Part shown: one piece after another, positions 49,840 to 58,311 of the stretch
Layout: every line of letters begins with the position of its first letter
How positions within the stretch are numbered: the first letter of the stretch is position 1
Assembly: GCA_963774895.1 (NCBI GenBank)
Contig: CAVZGN010000003.1
Span: forward strand, 310,001-374,000
Source: REEB76 sp963774895
GTDB taxonomy: Bacteria > Pseudomonadota > Gammaproteobacteria > Natronospirales > REEB76
Reading direction: 5' to 3'
DNA: 64,000 bases
The notes under the pieces: model-generated
The model's input: only the letters and a program-made list of their open reading frames with translations
What the model was told of the DNA's origin: nothing
Databases searched by the model: none
Position numbers and translations under genes: made by a program

Positions 49840-49871
49840 TTGACTCTGTACCTAGGTACAGGGTCTATGCT
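49840..49871 (+). promoter_or_regulatory. MerR-type promoter and operator
   Basis: TTGACT (49840-49845) and TATGCT (49866-49871) are separated by 20 bases, too long for normal sigma-70 but typical of MerR-activated promoters. The spacer contains the perfect dyad CTGTACCTAGGTACAG (49846-49861), matching the GTAC-type mer operator. It controls merT and the following genes. Confidence 0.9.
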
Positions 49872-49910
49872 GTAAGCGTGTAATGCTACCCAACAGCAAG
49901 GACTGATACG

Positions 49911-50267
49911 GTGAAACCCAAAACCATAGGCGGAACAACCGGTTTGTCCATTCTTTTCAGCAGCCTGGCTTCAGCTGTTGGGCTGTGCTGTTTCGCGCCC
50001 TGGGTGGTGCCGCTGCTGGGGGTGTCGGGCGCCATCCTGTTTGCACGCCTAGGGCCGTATCGACTGTACTTCGTGGGTGCTGCGGCGCTGCTGATGGCGG
50101 TATCGTTGTGGGGAGCCTACCGCTCGTACAAGACCTGTGCCGCTGATCCCGTCAGGCGTCGGCGTCTGATGTGGCTGAACCTGTTTCTGGCTGTAGGCGT
50201 GCTGGTGCTAGTAGTGGCGATCTTCGCGGGACGCCTGGAAATATTTCTGCAAAGCCGCCTGCTGTGA
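49911..50267 (+). CDS. merT: mercuric ion transport protein MerT
   Basis: Inner-membrane Hg(II) importer. The 118-residue protein has three membrane spans and the Cys pair C26-C27 in the first (GLCCFAPW), plus one cysteine C76 in the cytoplasmic loop (SYKTCAAD). MerT of Tn501 has a second loop cysteine (C82); it is missing here. Start is GTG 49911. Its stop overlaps the next start by one base (TGATG). No merP or merA follows, so the imported mercury would have no visible reductase. Confidence 0.86.
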   Translation: MKPKTIGGTTGLSILFSSLASAVGLCCFAPWVVPLLGVSGAILFARLGPYRLYFVGAAALLMAVSLWGAYRSYKTCAADPVRRRRLMWLNLFLAVGVLVLVVAIFAGRLEIFLQSRLL

Positions 50268-50914
50268 TGACCAGAGCCGAAGCCATGCCGCCTCTTGTCC
50301 GTCTACTGGTCCTGAGCTGCGCCGTCATGCTGCTCGCCGCGTGCGGACACAGCCGAGCAGCGTCTTCCATCCAAGCCGCTGCTGCGGGTTATGTGACGCT
50401 CGACCCGAGTCTCAAGCGCCTGCAGAACGACTTCAATGCCGATGCAAATAAGGTGCGTCTCCTCTACATCGTCGGTGGCACCTGTCCCGTGTGCCTGCGC
50501 GGTATGGATGACCTGGGCAAAGCGCTGTCGGCACAACAAGACAATCCAAACCTGCACACCTTCGTTGTTTATGTACCGGCACTCGGAGCCAAAACCACGG
50601 ATATCCAGCCCACGGTCTCCCTGCTGCCGGGCAAATACGTGTCCCGTTACTGGGATCCGAGCGGCGCATCCGGTCAGCGGTTCAACGAGACCCTCAATAC
50701 CGGTGGCTTTGCCTGGGACGTGTGGATGGTTTATGGCGCCGGCCGGCGCTGGGACGGTAGCAAACCGCCCACGCCGGATTTCTGGATGGATCAGTTGGGT
50801 CCGCCCCTTCCCAAATGGCGTGATCTCGACGCTGGGACCTTCAGTAAGCAGGTAGAAAGTTATCTGGCACGGATCAAAACTGTATCCGCAGGTAGCTCGG
50901 TGGATCCGCCATGA
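50267..50914 (+). CDS. thioredoxin-like lipoprotein with CPVC motif in the mer unit
   Basis: The 215-residue precursor has a lipoprotein signal (LVLSCAVMLLAAC26, lipobox LAAC) and a redox-type C73-P-V-C76 after strand LLYIVGG, as in thioredoxin-fold proteins; a later part reads FAWDVWMVYGAGRRWDGSKPPTPDFWMDQLG. It would sit on the periplasmic face of the inner or outer membrane and may bind or relay Hg(II). It overlaps both merT and the following short gene, so it is part of the mer transcript. It is not MerP; family name unknown to me. Confidence 0.8.
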   Translation: MTRAEAMPPLVRLLVLSCAVMLLAACGHSRAASSIQAAAAGYVTLDPSLKRLQNDFNADANKVRLLYIVGGTCPVCLRGMDDLGKALSAQQDNPNLHTFVVYVPALGAKTTDIQPTVSLLPGKYVSRYWDPSGASGQRFNETLNTGGFAWDVWMVYGAGRRWDGSKPPTPDFWMDQLGPPLPKWRDLDAGTFSKQVESYLARIKTVSAGSSVDPP

Positions 50915-51054
50915 ATATGACCGCTCCGGTGCTGCTCTGCACCATCACATGTCCCGAGTGCGGCCATGCCCGGGAAGAAGAGATGACCACCGACGCCTGC
51001 ACCTATCTCTATAAATGCACTCGTATTATCGTAGACACAAACGAAGGAATTTGA
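50911..51054 (+). pseudogene. truncated GDCCVxC-type small metal protein gene
   Basis: The ATG overlaps the previous stop (ATGA). The 47 codons give an N-terminal part with C14-P-E-C17 (TCPECGHAREEEMTTDAC30) and C36, as in GDCCVxC domain proteins seen in mer operons, where the pattern continues to a GDCCVFCSY motif. Here family similarity ends after YLYKC36 and the frame stops 11 codons later with unrelated residues. The GDCC half is not found in any frame nearby, so the gene is broken. Confidence 0.7.
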
Positions 51055-51139
51055 GCACAGGATTCTAACCGCAGCCGTTAGCTGCCGTTCAGCACTTGGA
51101 GCTACTGCAATACTGAAACCGCATGAATCCCAACTCGGT

Positions 51140-52549
51140 TTATTTGCGCTGGCGATGATCCGCGAGTACCTGTGCGACACAGGCGGTGAGTTTTTTGGCG
51201 GTCGGGATATGCAGGAACTCGTTGGGTCCGTGGGCATTGGAATGCGGACCCAGCAGCCCGGTCACCAGGAACTGGGCCTTGGGGAATTTCTTGCCGAGCA
51301 TGCCCATGAAGGGAATGCTGCCGCCGGTACCCATGTACATGGCATCCGCGCCGAAAAAGGTCTTTGAAGCAGCGCGCATGGAAGCTTCCAGCCAGCCGGC
51401 CACAGCCGGGGCATTCCACCCGCCCTCGGCAGATTCCACATGGAATTTAACCTGTGCCTTGTAGGGCGGATTCTTTTCCAGCAACTGTTTCACTTCGGTG
51501 CTGACCTTGCGCGCGTTGGCCGTGGGCGGCAGGCGGAATGAGAGTTTCAAAGTAGTCCGCGGTCGCAGCACATTACCGGCATCGCCCAGGGCCGGGATTC
51601 CATCGGCGCCGGTGACCGAGAGGGTCGCACCCCAGGTATTGTCGATGATGAGTTTCACCGGATCGCGTGACAGGGGCTGCATGCCTTTCACCATGGGAAA
51701 TTTTGCATACACGCTCCTGCCCAGCACATTCGCTGCATGGCGGATCTGCTGGCTGCGCTGCGCCGGGATCACGGGCTTGAGGCTTTTGACCTTGGTGGCG
51801 CCGGTGAGGTTATTCTCGACGCGATCCAGCAAGGTGCGCAGGACGCGGAAACTGGAGGGCACGATGCCGCTGGCAGCGCCGGAATGCACGCCTTCGGTAA
51901 GAACGTCCACCGTCAGGGTGCCTACCAGATTGCCGCGCAGGGTGGTGGTGGTCCAAAGCTGCGCATAATTGCCACATTCCGCATCCAGGCACACCACCAA
52001 GCTCACGTCGCCCAGGCGTTTGCCGAGTTTTTCGATATGAAAGGGCAGGTCAAAACTGCCGGATTCCTCGCAGCATTCAATCACCAGCACGCAGCGCGCG
52101 TGCGGCATGTTCTGCTGCTGCAAGGCGAGGATGGCGGTAAGCGATGAGAACACTGCATAGCCATCGTCAGCACCACCGCGCCCGTAGAGCTTGTCACCGC
52201 GGCGCACCGGCGTCCAGGGATCCAGACCGGATTCCCAGCCGCTGAATTCCGGCTGTTTGTCCAGATGCCCGTACAGCAGCACTGTGTCCTTGCCGCTGCC
52301 GGGGATTTCGATGAATAGTAAAGGCGTGCGGCCTTCGAGTCGCATGATCTCCAGCTGCATGCCGTCCACCGGATGCCGGCGGCACCAGTCGGCGGCCAGC
52401 TGCACGGCTTTCTCCATGTAGCCATGCTGCTGCCACTGGCGGTCGAAGATTACCGATTTGTTGGGGATGCGGATGTAATCCTGGAGTGCCGGCAGGATGG
52501 AATCATCCCAGGTCTTATCCACGAAGTTCTTGATCTTTTGAGTGTCCAT
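51140..52549 (-). CDS. M20 family metallopeptidase (dipeptidase)
   Basis: The 469-residue cytoplasmic protein has the M20 zinc motifs: LLYGHLDKQPEF (H with D), GRGGADDGYAVF (bridging Asp), the general base pair CCEESGS (E-E), VCLDAECG and the late HSNAHGPNEFLHI. The middle lid domain (about 205-320) mediates dimerisation in the family. Related enzymes cleave dipeptides or act as carboxypeptidases; substrate not predictable. 85 bases separate it from the broken mer gene, without a signal. Confidence 0.92.
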   Translation of the reverse strand: MDTQKIKNFVDKTWDDSILPALQDYIRIPNKSVIFDRQWQQHGYMEKAVQLAADWCRRHPVDGMQLEIMRLEGRTPLLFIEIPGSGKDTVLLYGHLDKQPEFSGWESGLDPWTPVRRGDKLYGRGGADDGYAVFSSLTAILALQQQNMPHARCVLVIECCEESGSFDLPFHIEKLGKRLGDVSLVVCLDAECGNYAQLWTTTTLRGNLVGTLTVDVLTEGVHSGAASGIVPSSFRVLRTLLDRVENNLTGATKVKSLKPVIPAQRSQQIRHAANVLGRSVYAKFPMVKGMQPLSRDPVKLIIDNTWGATLSVTGADGIPALGDAGNVLRPRTTLKLSFRLPPTANARKVSTEVKQLLEKNPPYKAQVKFHVESAEGGWNAPAVAGWLEASMRAASKTFFGADAMYMGTGGSIPFMGMLGKKFPKAQFLVTGLLGPHSNAHGPNEFLHIPTAKKLTACVAQVLADHRQRK

Positions 52550-52604
52550 TTAATCTCTCTTGAACTAAATACAGCAAGTGTATTGAAAAATTATGAATGC
52601 TATT

Positions 52605-52776
52605 TGTTCCCCTCTCCCCGTGGGAGAGGGGTAGGGGTGAGGGTTGGTGATCGTCGGAACTTTAATTTGCAACCGCACCCTCACTGGCCCTTCGGGCACA
52701 CTCGGCAACTGCTCCATGCGTTGCCCTACCTCCTACATCCCTTTAGTCGTCTCCCGGAGGGAGGGGGGATTGAGGT
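52605..52776. repeat. dispersed palindromic repeats, copy 6 (two adjacent units)
   Basis: The first unit, 52609-52643, is CCCCTCTCCCC/GGGAGAGGGG with GGTGAGGG at its end. The second, 52671-52772, contains CTCGGCAAC (52701-52709), GTTGCCCTACCTCCT (52720-52734) and AGTCGTCTCCC (52745-52755), the same blocks and spacing as the copy at 22155-22245 in the opposite direction. No gene lies between 52550 and 52818. Confidence 0.8.
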
Positions 52777-52818
52777 GGAATTTGAGAATCGTGCGCTATT
52801 TTAACCTTAAGCGGATGC

Positions 52819-53619
52819 TTACGGCAGATTAAAGAACCGCTGTGCATTCTCCGTGGTTTCGGCGGCAAGCTGCACAACAGGTTTGCCCACGCACGTCGCT
52901 ACCACTTCGCTTATATGTTTCAGATACAGGGGTTCGTTGCGGTGGTCAGCGGGCCGTGGATGAATATCGCGAGGAAACAGATAAGGTGCGTCGGTTTCCA
53001 GCATCAGCCGATTATCAGGAATTATTTTCACGAGCTCGCGCAGGTGGCTGCCGCGACGCTCATCGCAAATCCAGCCGGTGATACCTATATATAGATCCAG
53101 TGACAGATAATCCTGCAGTTCCGCTTCACTGCCGGTGAAACAGTGCAGCACCGCAGCACTCACGTTCGGGCGATAGCGTCTTAGCACGGTCATGAATTCC
53201 GCATGCGCGTCCCGCTGGTGCAGGAACACCGGCTTGCGGGTTTTCGCAGCGAGTGCCAGTTGTGCCTCGAAGCAGGCCAGTTGCGCGGCATGTGGAGAAT
53301 AATTGCGGAAATAATCCAGGCCGCATTCCCCTACAGCCACTACTTCGGGGTTGGTGAGCAGGGCATGCAGGACGTCCGGCGCATCCGCAGCGAAATCCTT
53401 GGCATGATGGGGATGAGTGCCGGCGGTACAAAAAAGAACGCCTGGCCATTGGCGGCATAGTTCCACCGCCTTGTGGCTGTGTTCCATATCGCTGCTGGTG
53501 ACAATGAACTGCGCGATGCCTGCTGCCTGGGCGCGCTCGATCACGGCTTTGCGATCGGCATCGAAACTGTCGTGGGTGAGATTCGCGCCGATATCGATGA
53601 GTACAGGTGGCATAGTCAT
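52819..53619 (-). CDS. tatD: TatD family metal-dependent deoxyribonuclease
   Basis: The 266-residue protein has the TatD metal ligands in order: no HxH but LIDIGANL (D near 8), CTAGTHPHHAKDF (H), VGECGLDYFRN (E), FLHQRDAHAEF (H, D), VLHCFTGS (H) and LETDAPYLFPRD (D). Replacement of the first HTH by GAN is characteristic of TatD proper, versus YcfH and YjjV. Acts as 3'-5' exonuclease or DNA repair nuclease. Start at ATG 53619 or 53613. Confidence 0.9.
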   Translation of the reverse strand: MTMPPVLIDIGANLTHDSFDADRKAVIERAQAAGIAQFIVTSSDMEHSHKAVELCRQWPGVLFCTAGTHPHHAKDFAADAPDVLHALLTNPEVVAVGECGLDYFRNYSPHAAQLACFEAQLALAAKTRKPVFLHQRDAHAEFMTVLRRYRPNVSAAVLHCFTGSEAELQDYLSLDLYIGITGWICDERRGSHLRELVKIIPDNRLMLETDAPYLFPRDIHPRPADHRNEPLYLKHISEVVATCVGKPVVQLAAETTENAQRFFNLP

Positions 53620-53687
53620 TGTGATTATTCGTATTTGCGGATTTTAAAATGGCACGGGAACCATTCTACCCGGCGGGTCCGGACAGG

Positions 53688-54449
53688 CTACTGGTTCAAC
53701 GGGTCACGACGATAAAACAGGCAAAGCTGCCGGTACACATCCGGCAGGGAAGCTTGCATTACCGCTGGGGCCTCGAAAAACACTTCACTGGCGACCGCGA
53801 AAAATTCCGCAGGATTTTGCAAGGCATAGGCATCCATGGGCAGCGTCTCGCCGGCGGCGTTCAATCTCTGTAATTGCACATAGGCCGACTGGAATATCTG
53901 CGACCAGCGCCTCCGGTCCATTTCGCTATGCAGCGGCGGAAAGCCATTGGCCTCGCCGTTCTGCATGTCCAACTTGTGGGCGCATTCATGGATGACCACA
54001 TTGTGGCCGGGCGGGTCCCCGGCCTGCATCACGTCTTCCCATGACAGGATCAGCGGGCCGCGCTGCCAGGATTCCCCGGCCATGACATGGCGCTGGCGGT
54101 GCACCACGCCGGCGGCGTCCACGCTCTGGCGTTCAGGCATGAACAGGCCGGGGTAGATCACGAATGCATGCCAACCCGCGTACCAGTCAATTCCGAGATT
54201 GAGTATCGGCAAGCATGCCTGTGCTGCCAGCAAGGCGCGCATGTCATCGGTGAGTTTCAGCCCCTGTACAGGCTCGAAAGATTTTTCCCGCAACAGAAGG
54301 GTTGCCAGCACCCGCAAGCGCGCCTGCGCGCTCACCGGCAGGCGGCGTGCGGGTGCACAGTGGGCGAGGGCATGCTGCCAGGCCGGTTCCAGTATAGGAT
54401 GGCGCTTGAGTGCGCGGCGTTCGCGCCATTTGCTGAGAGTTTCGAACAT
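53688..54449 (-). CDS. mtfA: MtfA-like zinc peptidase (M90)
   Basis: The 253-residue cytoplasmic protein has the MtfA metal motif HECAHKLD followed by the downstream glutamate in NPAEFFAVASEVFFEAP. The N-terminal part has EPAWQHALAHCAPARRLPVSAQARLR and NLGIDWYAGWHAFVIYPG. In E. coli, MtfA binds the regulator Mlc (DgsA); whether that holds here is unknown. Encoded alone between tatD and the ABC exporter. Confidence 0.88.
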   Translation of the reverse strand: MFETLSKWRERRALKRHPILEPAWQHALAHCAPARRLPVSAQARLRVLATLLLREKSFEPVQGLKLTDDMRALLAAQACLPILNLGIDWYAGWHAFVIYPGLFMPERQSVDAAGVVHRQRHVMAGESWQRGPLILSWEDVMQAGDPPGHNVVIHECAHKLDMQNGEANGFPPLHSEMDRRRWSQIFQSAYVQLQRLNAAGETLPMDAYALQNPAEFFAVASEVFFEAPAVMQASLPDVYRQLCLFYRRDPLNQ

Positions 54450-54517
54450 GATTTTTTATCGCTGGCAGTTATGTGTATCACTGGGGTTGGTGATACAGAA
54501 AAGCAAGCGTCGCGGCG

Positions 54518-55540
54518 TCAATCATTTTTCCATTTGAAGCCGAACGCACCTACAGCCAGGAATAGGATGGTCATGCCGGCCAGGGTCAACAGGTTCGGCA
54601 GTATCTGTACGATACCGGCGCCGTCCAGCATCACCGCGCGTGCGCCTTGCAGCAGCTGTGTCAGTGGCAGGAACTCGGCGGTGCGTTGCAACCAGGAGGG
54701 GCTGCCTTCCAGTGAGAACCAGACGCCGGACAGGAACATCATGGGCCAGGAAAACAGATTCAGCAGGCCACCGGCGAATTCTTCGCTGCTGACGCGCGCT
54801 GCTATCAAGAGGCCCAACGAGATCATGGAGGTGGCTCCCAGGATGGCCACCAGCAGCAGCGCCAGGTAACTGCCGGACATGTAGAAGCCCACCAGCAGAT
54901 CCGTGCCGATGTAGACCGCGATGGTGATGACCATGATCAGCATGAGCCGTGATGTCACCTGCGCGGCGATGAATTCGAAGGCTTTCAGGGGCGTGGCGTT
55001 GAGACGTTTGAGGAAACCGTTCTTGCGGTAGCGCACGATCACGTAGCCCACGCCGAACAGGCAGGAGAACATCATGTTCATGCCGAGAATGCCCGGTACC
55101 AGCCAATCCACGTAGCGGATGGCGCGGCCGCTGACCAATTCGCGGCTGTAGTGTGCATCCTTCTCACCCACGAGTATCTTCTGCAGGATATAGCCTTTGG
55201 GGGAACTTTCATTGACCCAATAGCGCGAATGGGTCGGGTCATGAAGATCCAGCAGCATGTCGATTTGGTCATGCTCGACTTTACGCATGGCCGGCTGGAT
55301 ATCCGGCACGCTGTAGAACTGGATGAAACGGGTCTCAAGGAAATCATCATGCAGGCTGGCCAATGGCGTACCGCCACTGAACACCGCGACCTTGAACAGC
55401 GGCTTCTCGCCGCCGGAGAACAGTAGCCACATGCCCAGCACGATGAATACCGGCAAGGCGATGTTCCAGCCCAAGGCCGAGCGGTCACGCAGGAACTCGA
55501 GATTGCGGGCATAGAGCACCGCGAGGAAACGCCGGATCAT
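54518..55540 (-). CDS. ABC-2 type transporter permease
   Basis: The 340-residue protein has one N-terminal membrane span (about 24-44), a large periplasmic loop (about 45-165) and five further spans toward the C terminus (IVRYRKNGFLKRLNATPLKAFEFIAAQ coupling segment, then LMLIMVITIAVYI, LLLVAILGATSMISLGLLI, LFSWPMMFLSGVWFSLEG, ILPNLLTLAGMTILFLAVGAFGF). This is the YhhJ/ABC2-like exporter topology. It overlaps the ATPase gene by 4 bases. Substrate unknown. Confidence 0.9.
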   Translation of the reverse strand: MIRRFLAVLYARNLEFLRDRSALGWNIALPVFIVLGMWLLFSGGEKPLFKVAVFSGGTPLASLHDDFLETRFIQFYSVPDIQPAMRKVEHDQIDMLLDLHDPTHSRYWVNESSPKGYILQKILVGEKDAHYSRELVSGRAIRYVDWLVPGILGMNMMFSCLFGVGYVIVRYRKNGFLKRLNATPLKAFEFIAAQVTSRLMLIMVITIAVYIGTDLLVGFYMSGSYLALLLVAILGATSMISLGLLIAARVSSEEFAGGLLNLFSWPMMFLSGVWFSLEGSPSWLQRTAEFLPLTQLLQGARAVMLDGAGIVQILPNLLTLAGMTILFLAVGAFGFKWKND

Positions 55541-56421
55541 GCGCGCAACTCCCGGCCGGTGAGTTCCAGAAACAGATCTTCCAGGGTGCGAGCGCGAATC
55601 TGCAGGTGCGCCAGCGAGACACCCTGGCTCAGCAGTGCCGCGATGGTGGTATTGATATCCGATGTGGTGATTTCCACGTACCCGCCCACTGACTTGGTAT
55701 TTTCGGTGATCGCAGCGCGTGCCGGACGAAAATCATCCTCTGGTAACTGCAACACAACATCCTGGAAATGGTGCGCCATGAGTGCAGCAGGTCGGCCCTC
55801 CGCGATGATATGGCCGTGATCCATGATGATGATGCGATCGCACAGCAGGTAGGCTTCTTCCATGTAATGCGTGGTGAGGATCACGGTCTTGCCATGGGCC
55901 TTGACAATGCGCACCAGTTCCCAGAAGTTGTGCCGCGCCTGTGGATCCAATCCGGTGGTGGGCTCATCAAGGAACAGCAGCACCGGATCGTTGACTAACG
56001 CCAGCGCCAGCAACAGCCGCTGGCGCTGGCCACCTGAAAGTTTGCGGGCATCGCGGTCCATGTAGTCTTCAAGCGCGCATAGCTTGGCCAATTCTTCAAG
56101 CGGCAAGCCACGCGGATAGAAACTGCGGAACAGCCGCAGGGTCTCGCGCACTGTGAGAAAATCCTGCAGCGCGGTGGACTGGAACTGGATGCCGACTTCC
56201 GAGCGGAAACGCGGCCCCATGGATTCACCGCGGTAATGCACCGTACCATGGTCGGCCGGTGCGATGCCTTCCATGATCTCGACGGTGGTGGTTTTGCCGG
56301 CCCCGTTGGGGCCGAGCATGCCGAAACATTCGCCCTGGCGCACCGAGAAGCTGATGTCGTCCACCGCTTTTACGGTCGGGTAATGTTTGACGAGGTGGTT
56401 TACCTCAATGATATCTGGCAT
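55537..56421 (-). CDS. ABC transporter ATP-binding protein
   Basis: The 294-residue ATPase has Walker A GPNGAGKTTT (36-45), the Q-loop in GIQFQSTAL, the signature LSGGQRQRLLLA and Walker B VLLFLDEPTTGLDP, with the H-loop TTHYMEEA. The C-terminal extension (after about 220) is typical of CcmA/NatA-type drug or polysaccharide exporters. It pairs with the downstream permease to form an ABC-2 exporter. Confidence 0.94.
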   Translation of the reverse strand: MPDIIEVNHLVKHYPTVKAVDDISFSVRQGECFGMLGPNGAGKTTTVEIMEGIAPADHGTVHYRGESMGPRFRSEVGIQFQSTALQDFLTVRETLRLFRSFYPRGLPLEELAKLCALEDYMDRDARKLSGGQRQRLLLALALVNDPVLLFLDEPTTGLDPQARHNFWELVRIVKAHGKTVILTTHYMEEAYLLCDRIIIMDHGHIIAEGRPAALMAHHFQDVVLQLPEDDFRPARAAITENTKSVGGYVEITTSDINTTIAALLSQGVSLAHLQIRARTLEDLFLELTGRELRA

Positions 56422-56528
56422 CGTGCGTAGTGATAGTGCGGAGGGCCGTATCGGCTATTATCAGTTGCGACTGGTGTTCTGTCTAATCCGGACTCATGCG
56501 AATAATTAGTGGTTGCAGGAGATGCGCT

Positions 56529-56933
56529 ATGTCCTATGAAATGACGATCCTAGCTCTGGTTACGCTTTTGTATGTATTCTCGTGGTTGCCGGCATGGTTC
56601 GCGAAATACCAGGCCTATGGCGCCAGCTGGTTGCTCTCAAATCGCTCCACGGCGGGACTGTCACCCCTGCCGGAGATGGCTCAGCGGGCAGTTGCTGCCC
56701 AAGAGAACCTCAAGGAAAATTATCCGCCGTTTGCCGTAGCCATCCTGCTGTTGGCCTTCAGCGGCGGCTATACCCCCTATACGGCCATGGCCGCCCTGGT
56801 GTTCCTGCTCGCCTGGCTGGTGCATATGCCGTCCTATATCATGGGCATTCCCTGGTTGCGCACTTCCAGCTGGGCAGTTGGTTTCATCGCCATGCTTTAC
56901 CTGCTGATCATGGCCCTGGCGGTCTTGGTCTAG
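56529..56933 (+). CDS. MAPEG family membrane protein
   Basis: From ATG 56529 the 134-residue protein has four membrane spans with the MAPEG pattern: LVTLLYVFSWLPAWFAKYQAYG, then RAVAAQENLKENYPPFAVAILLLAF (conserved A-x-N-x-x-E-x-x-P-x-F segment), WLVHMPSYIMGIPWLRTSSW and a last span. Bacterial members relate to microsomal glutathione transferases but their activity is mostly untested. Divergent from the ABC exporter. Confidence 0.85.
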   Translation: MSYEMTILALVTLLYVFSWLPAWFAKYQAYGASWLLSNRSTAGLSPLPEMAQRAVAAQENLKENYPPFAVAILLLAFSGGYTPYTAMAALVFLLAWLVHMPSYIMGIPWLRTSSWAVGFIAMLYLLIMALAVLV

Positions 56934-56968
56934 CGGTGTCTGGGCAGGCTGAATAAAATCAGGGTCAT

Positions 56969-58261
56969 GTGAATATTAAGGAATCAGGGGGCTCGGTGGC
57001 CAGGAATTTTCCAGCACGCTATGTGCGCATCACGCTGATGGTGTCGGCACTATGCATCTTCAGCCTGAAGGCCTGGGCAGCTCAGGACGTGGTGGTGTTG
57101 CTGGCCAATTCCGACAGCCTGCAAGCGAATTCCAAGGCCATCACCCAGGCCGTGATCGATTTCGCCAATAGCCGCGGTCCGGATACGCGTTTTGCGGTCA
57201 TCACCTATGGGAAAACACCTGTGGTACAAGTGCCGCTGTCAGCCATCAGCGATGCCACCCGCGATCAGGTCAGCAAGGCGTTGCGGCGCCTCGATTACCG
57301 AGGCCAGATCACCGATACCGCCGCTGGTATTAACCAGGCGCTCGCAGAGATCATCAATAATGAAGACAGCGCTACCCAGAAAAATATCGTTCTGATCACC
57401 AATGATATCGAGAACTTGAGCGATGCAACTGCCAATAAAGAGCAGATCAGCTGGATCATGCAGGCGCAGATGCCCACGGCTGTCTATAACCATGTGCGCA
57501 TATATGGCATCACATTTACGTCGAACACCACTTACAAGACCCTGCAAGTGCTGACACTCGGTACCGGTGGCAACGCTTTCCAGATCGCCCATGATTCTGA
57601 CCTGTCAGGCGTGTTTCAGCGCATCAGCGCCAGCATGCTGAGCAGTAGCTCGGCAACTATGCTGATAACTCCCAGCCAGATTGCTCCATCTGCGCTCGCA
57701 GGTGCCTCTGTTCCTGCGCAGTTCAACACGCCATTGACGCGCCAGAATAATCAAGCGACGCACACGCGATGGGTGTGGCTTATCGGACTGCTGGCGCTGC
57801 TGGCGGCATCCGTCGGCATCTACGCAGCCTGGAACATCGTGCGCCACATCCGCGTTCCAAAAACAACTATAAAACCGCTGTTGCATTTCGGCGAAGGGCC
57901 GCGGGCTGTGCTCTATGACATCAGCAATCCCAACGACATTAAACGTTTCGAGCTGGCCGAACGCTCAACGCTTCTGGGGCGCGTAGCCGGTTATGATCCG
58001 GAGGTCCAGTATGTCCTGGTCAAGGAGAAGACCGTGGGGCGCTGCCACGCTGTCATCGAACGGCGCGGTCATTCCTTCTGGATAATGGACCAGGGCAGCA
58101 TCAATGGCACATTCGTGAACGGGGAACGCATCATGGCTGATCGTGCCCTGAAACACGGGGATATCGTCGCCATTCATCGGCATGAGTTTGAATTCATGAT
58201 TCCGGAGTATTTTGAATCAGAATCCACCGTGGTTGGTGCGCGCGAACAATCGGCGGAATAA
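56969..58261 (+). CDS. VWA-TM-FHA membrane protein
   Basis: The 430-residue protein has a signal-like N terminus (ITLMVSALCIFSLKAWAAQ), a VWA-like domain in the periplasm (about 40-235), a membrane span (WVWLIGLLALLAASVGIYAAW, about 268-288) and a cytoplasmic FHA domain (about 325-410, LLGRVAGYDPEVQYVLVKEKTVGRCHAVIERRGHSFWIMDQG with SINGTFVNG). The MIDAS reads NSDS instead of D-x-S-x-S, so metal binding is doubtful. The start is GTG 56969; GTG 56996 after AGGGGG is an alternative. No kinase, phosphatase or T6SS gene is adjacent. Confidence 0.82.
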   Translation: MNIKESGGSVARNFPARYVRITLMVSALCIFSLKAWAAQDVVVLLANSDSLQANSKAITQAVIDFANSRGPDTRFAVITYGKTPVVQVPLSAISDATRDQVSKALRRLDYRGQITDTAAGINQALAEIINNEDSATQKNIVLITNDIENLSDATANKEQISWIMQAQMPTAVYNHVRIYGITFTSNTTYKTLQVLTLGTGGNAFQIAHDSDLSGVFQRISASMLSSSSATMLITPSQIAPSALAGASVPAQFNTPLTRQNNQATHTRWVWLIGLLALLAASVGIYAAWNIVRHIRVPKTTIKPLLHFGEGPRAVLYDISNPNDIKRFELAERSTLLGRVAGYDPEVQYVLVKEKTVGRCHAVIERRGHSFWIMDQGSINGTFVNGERIMADRALKHGDIVAIHRHEFEFMIPEYFESESTVVGAREQSAE

Positions 58262-58311
58262 AGTCAGGGCCGATTTAACCAGACCAGCTCGAATCATTAT
58301 GGGTTTATCGC

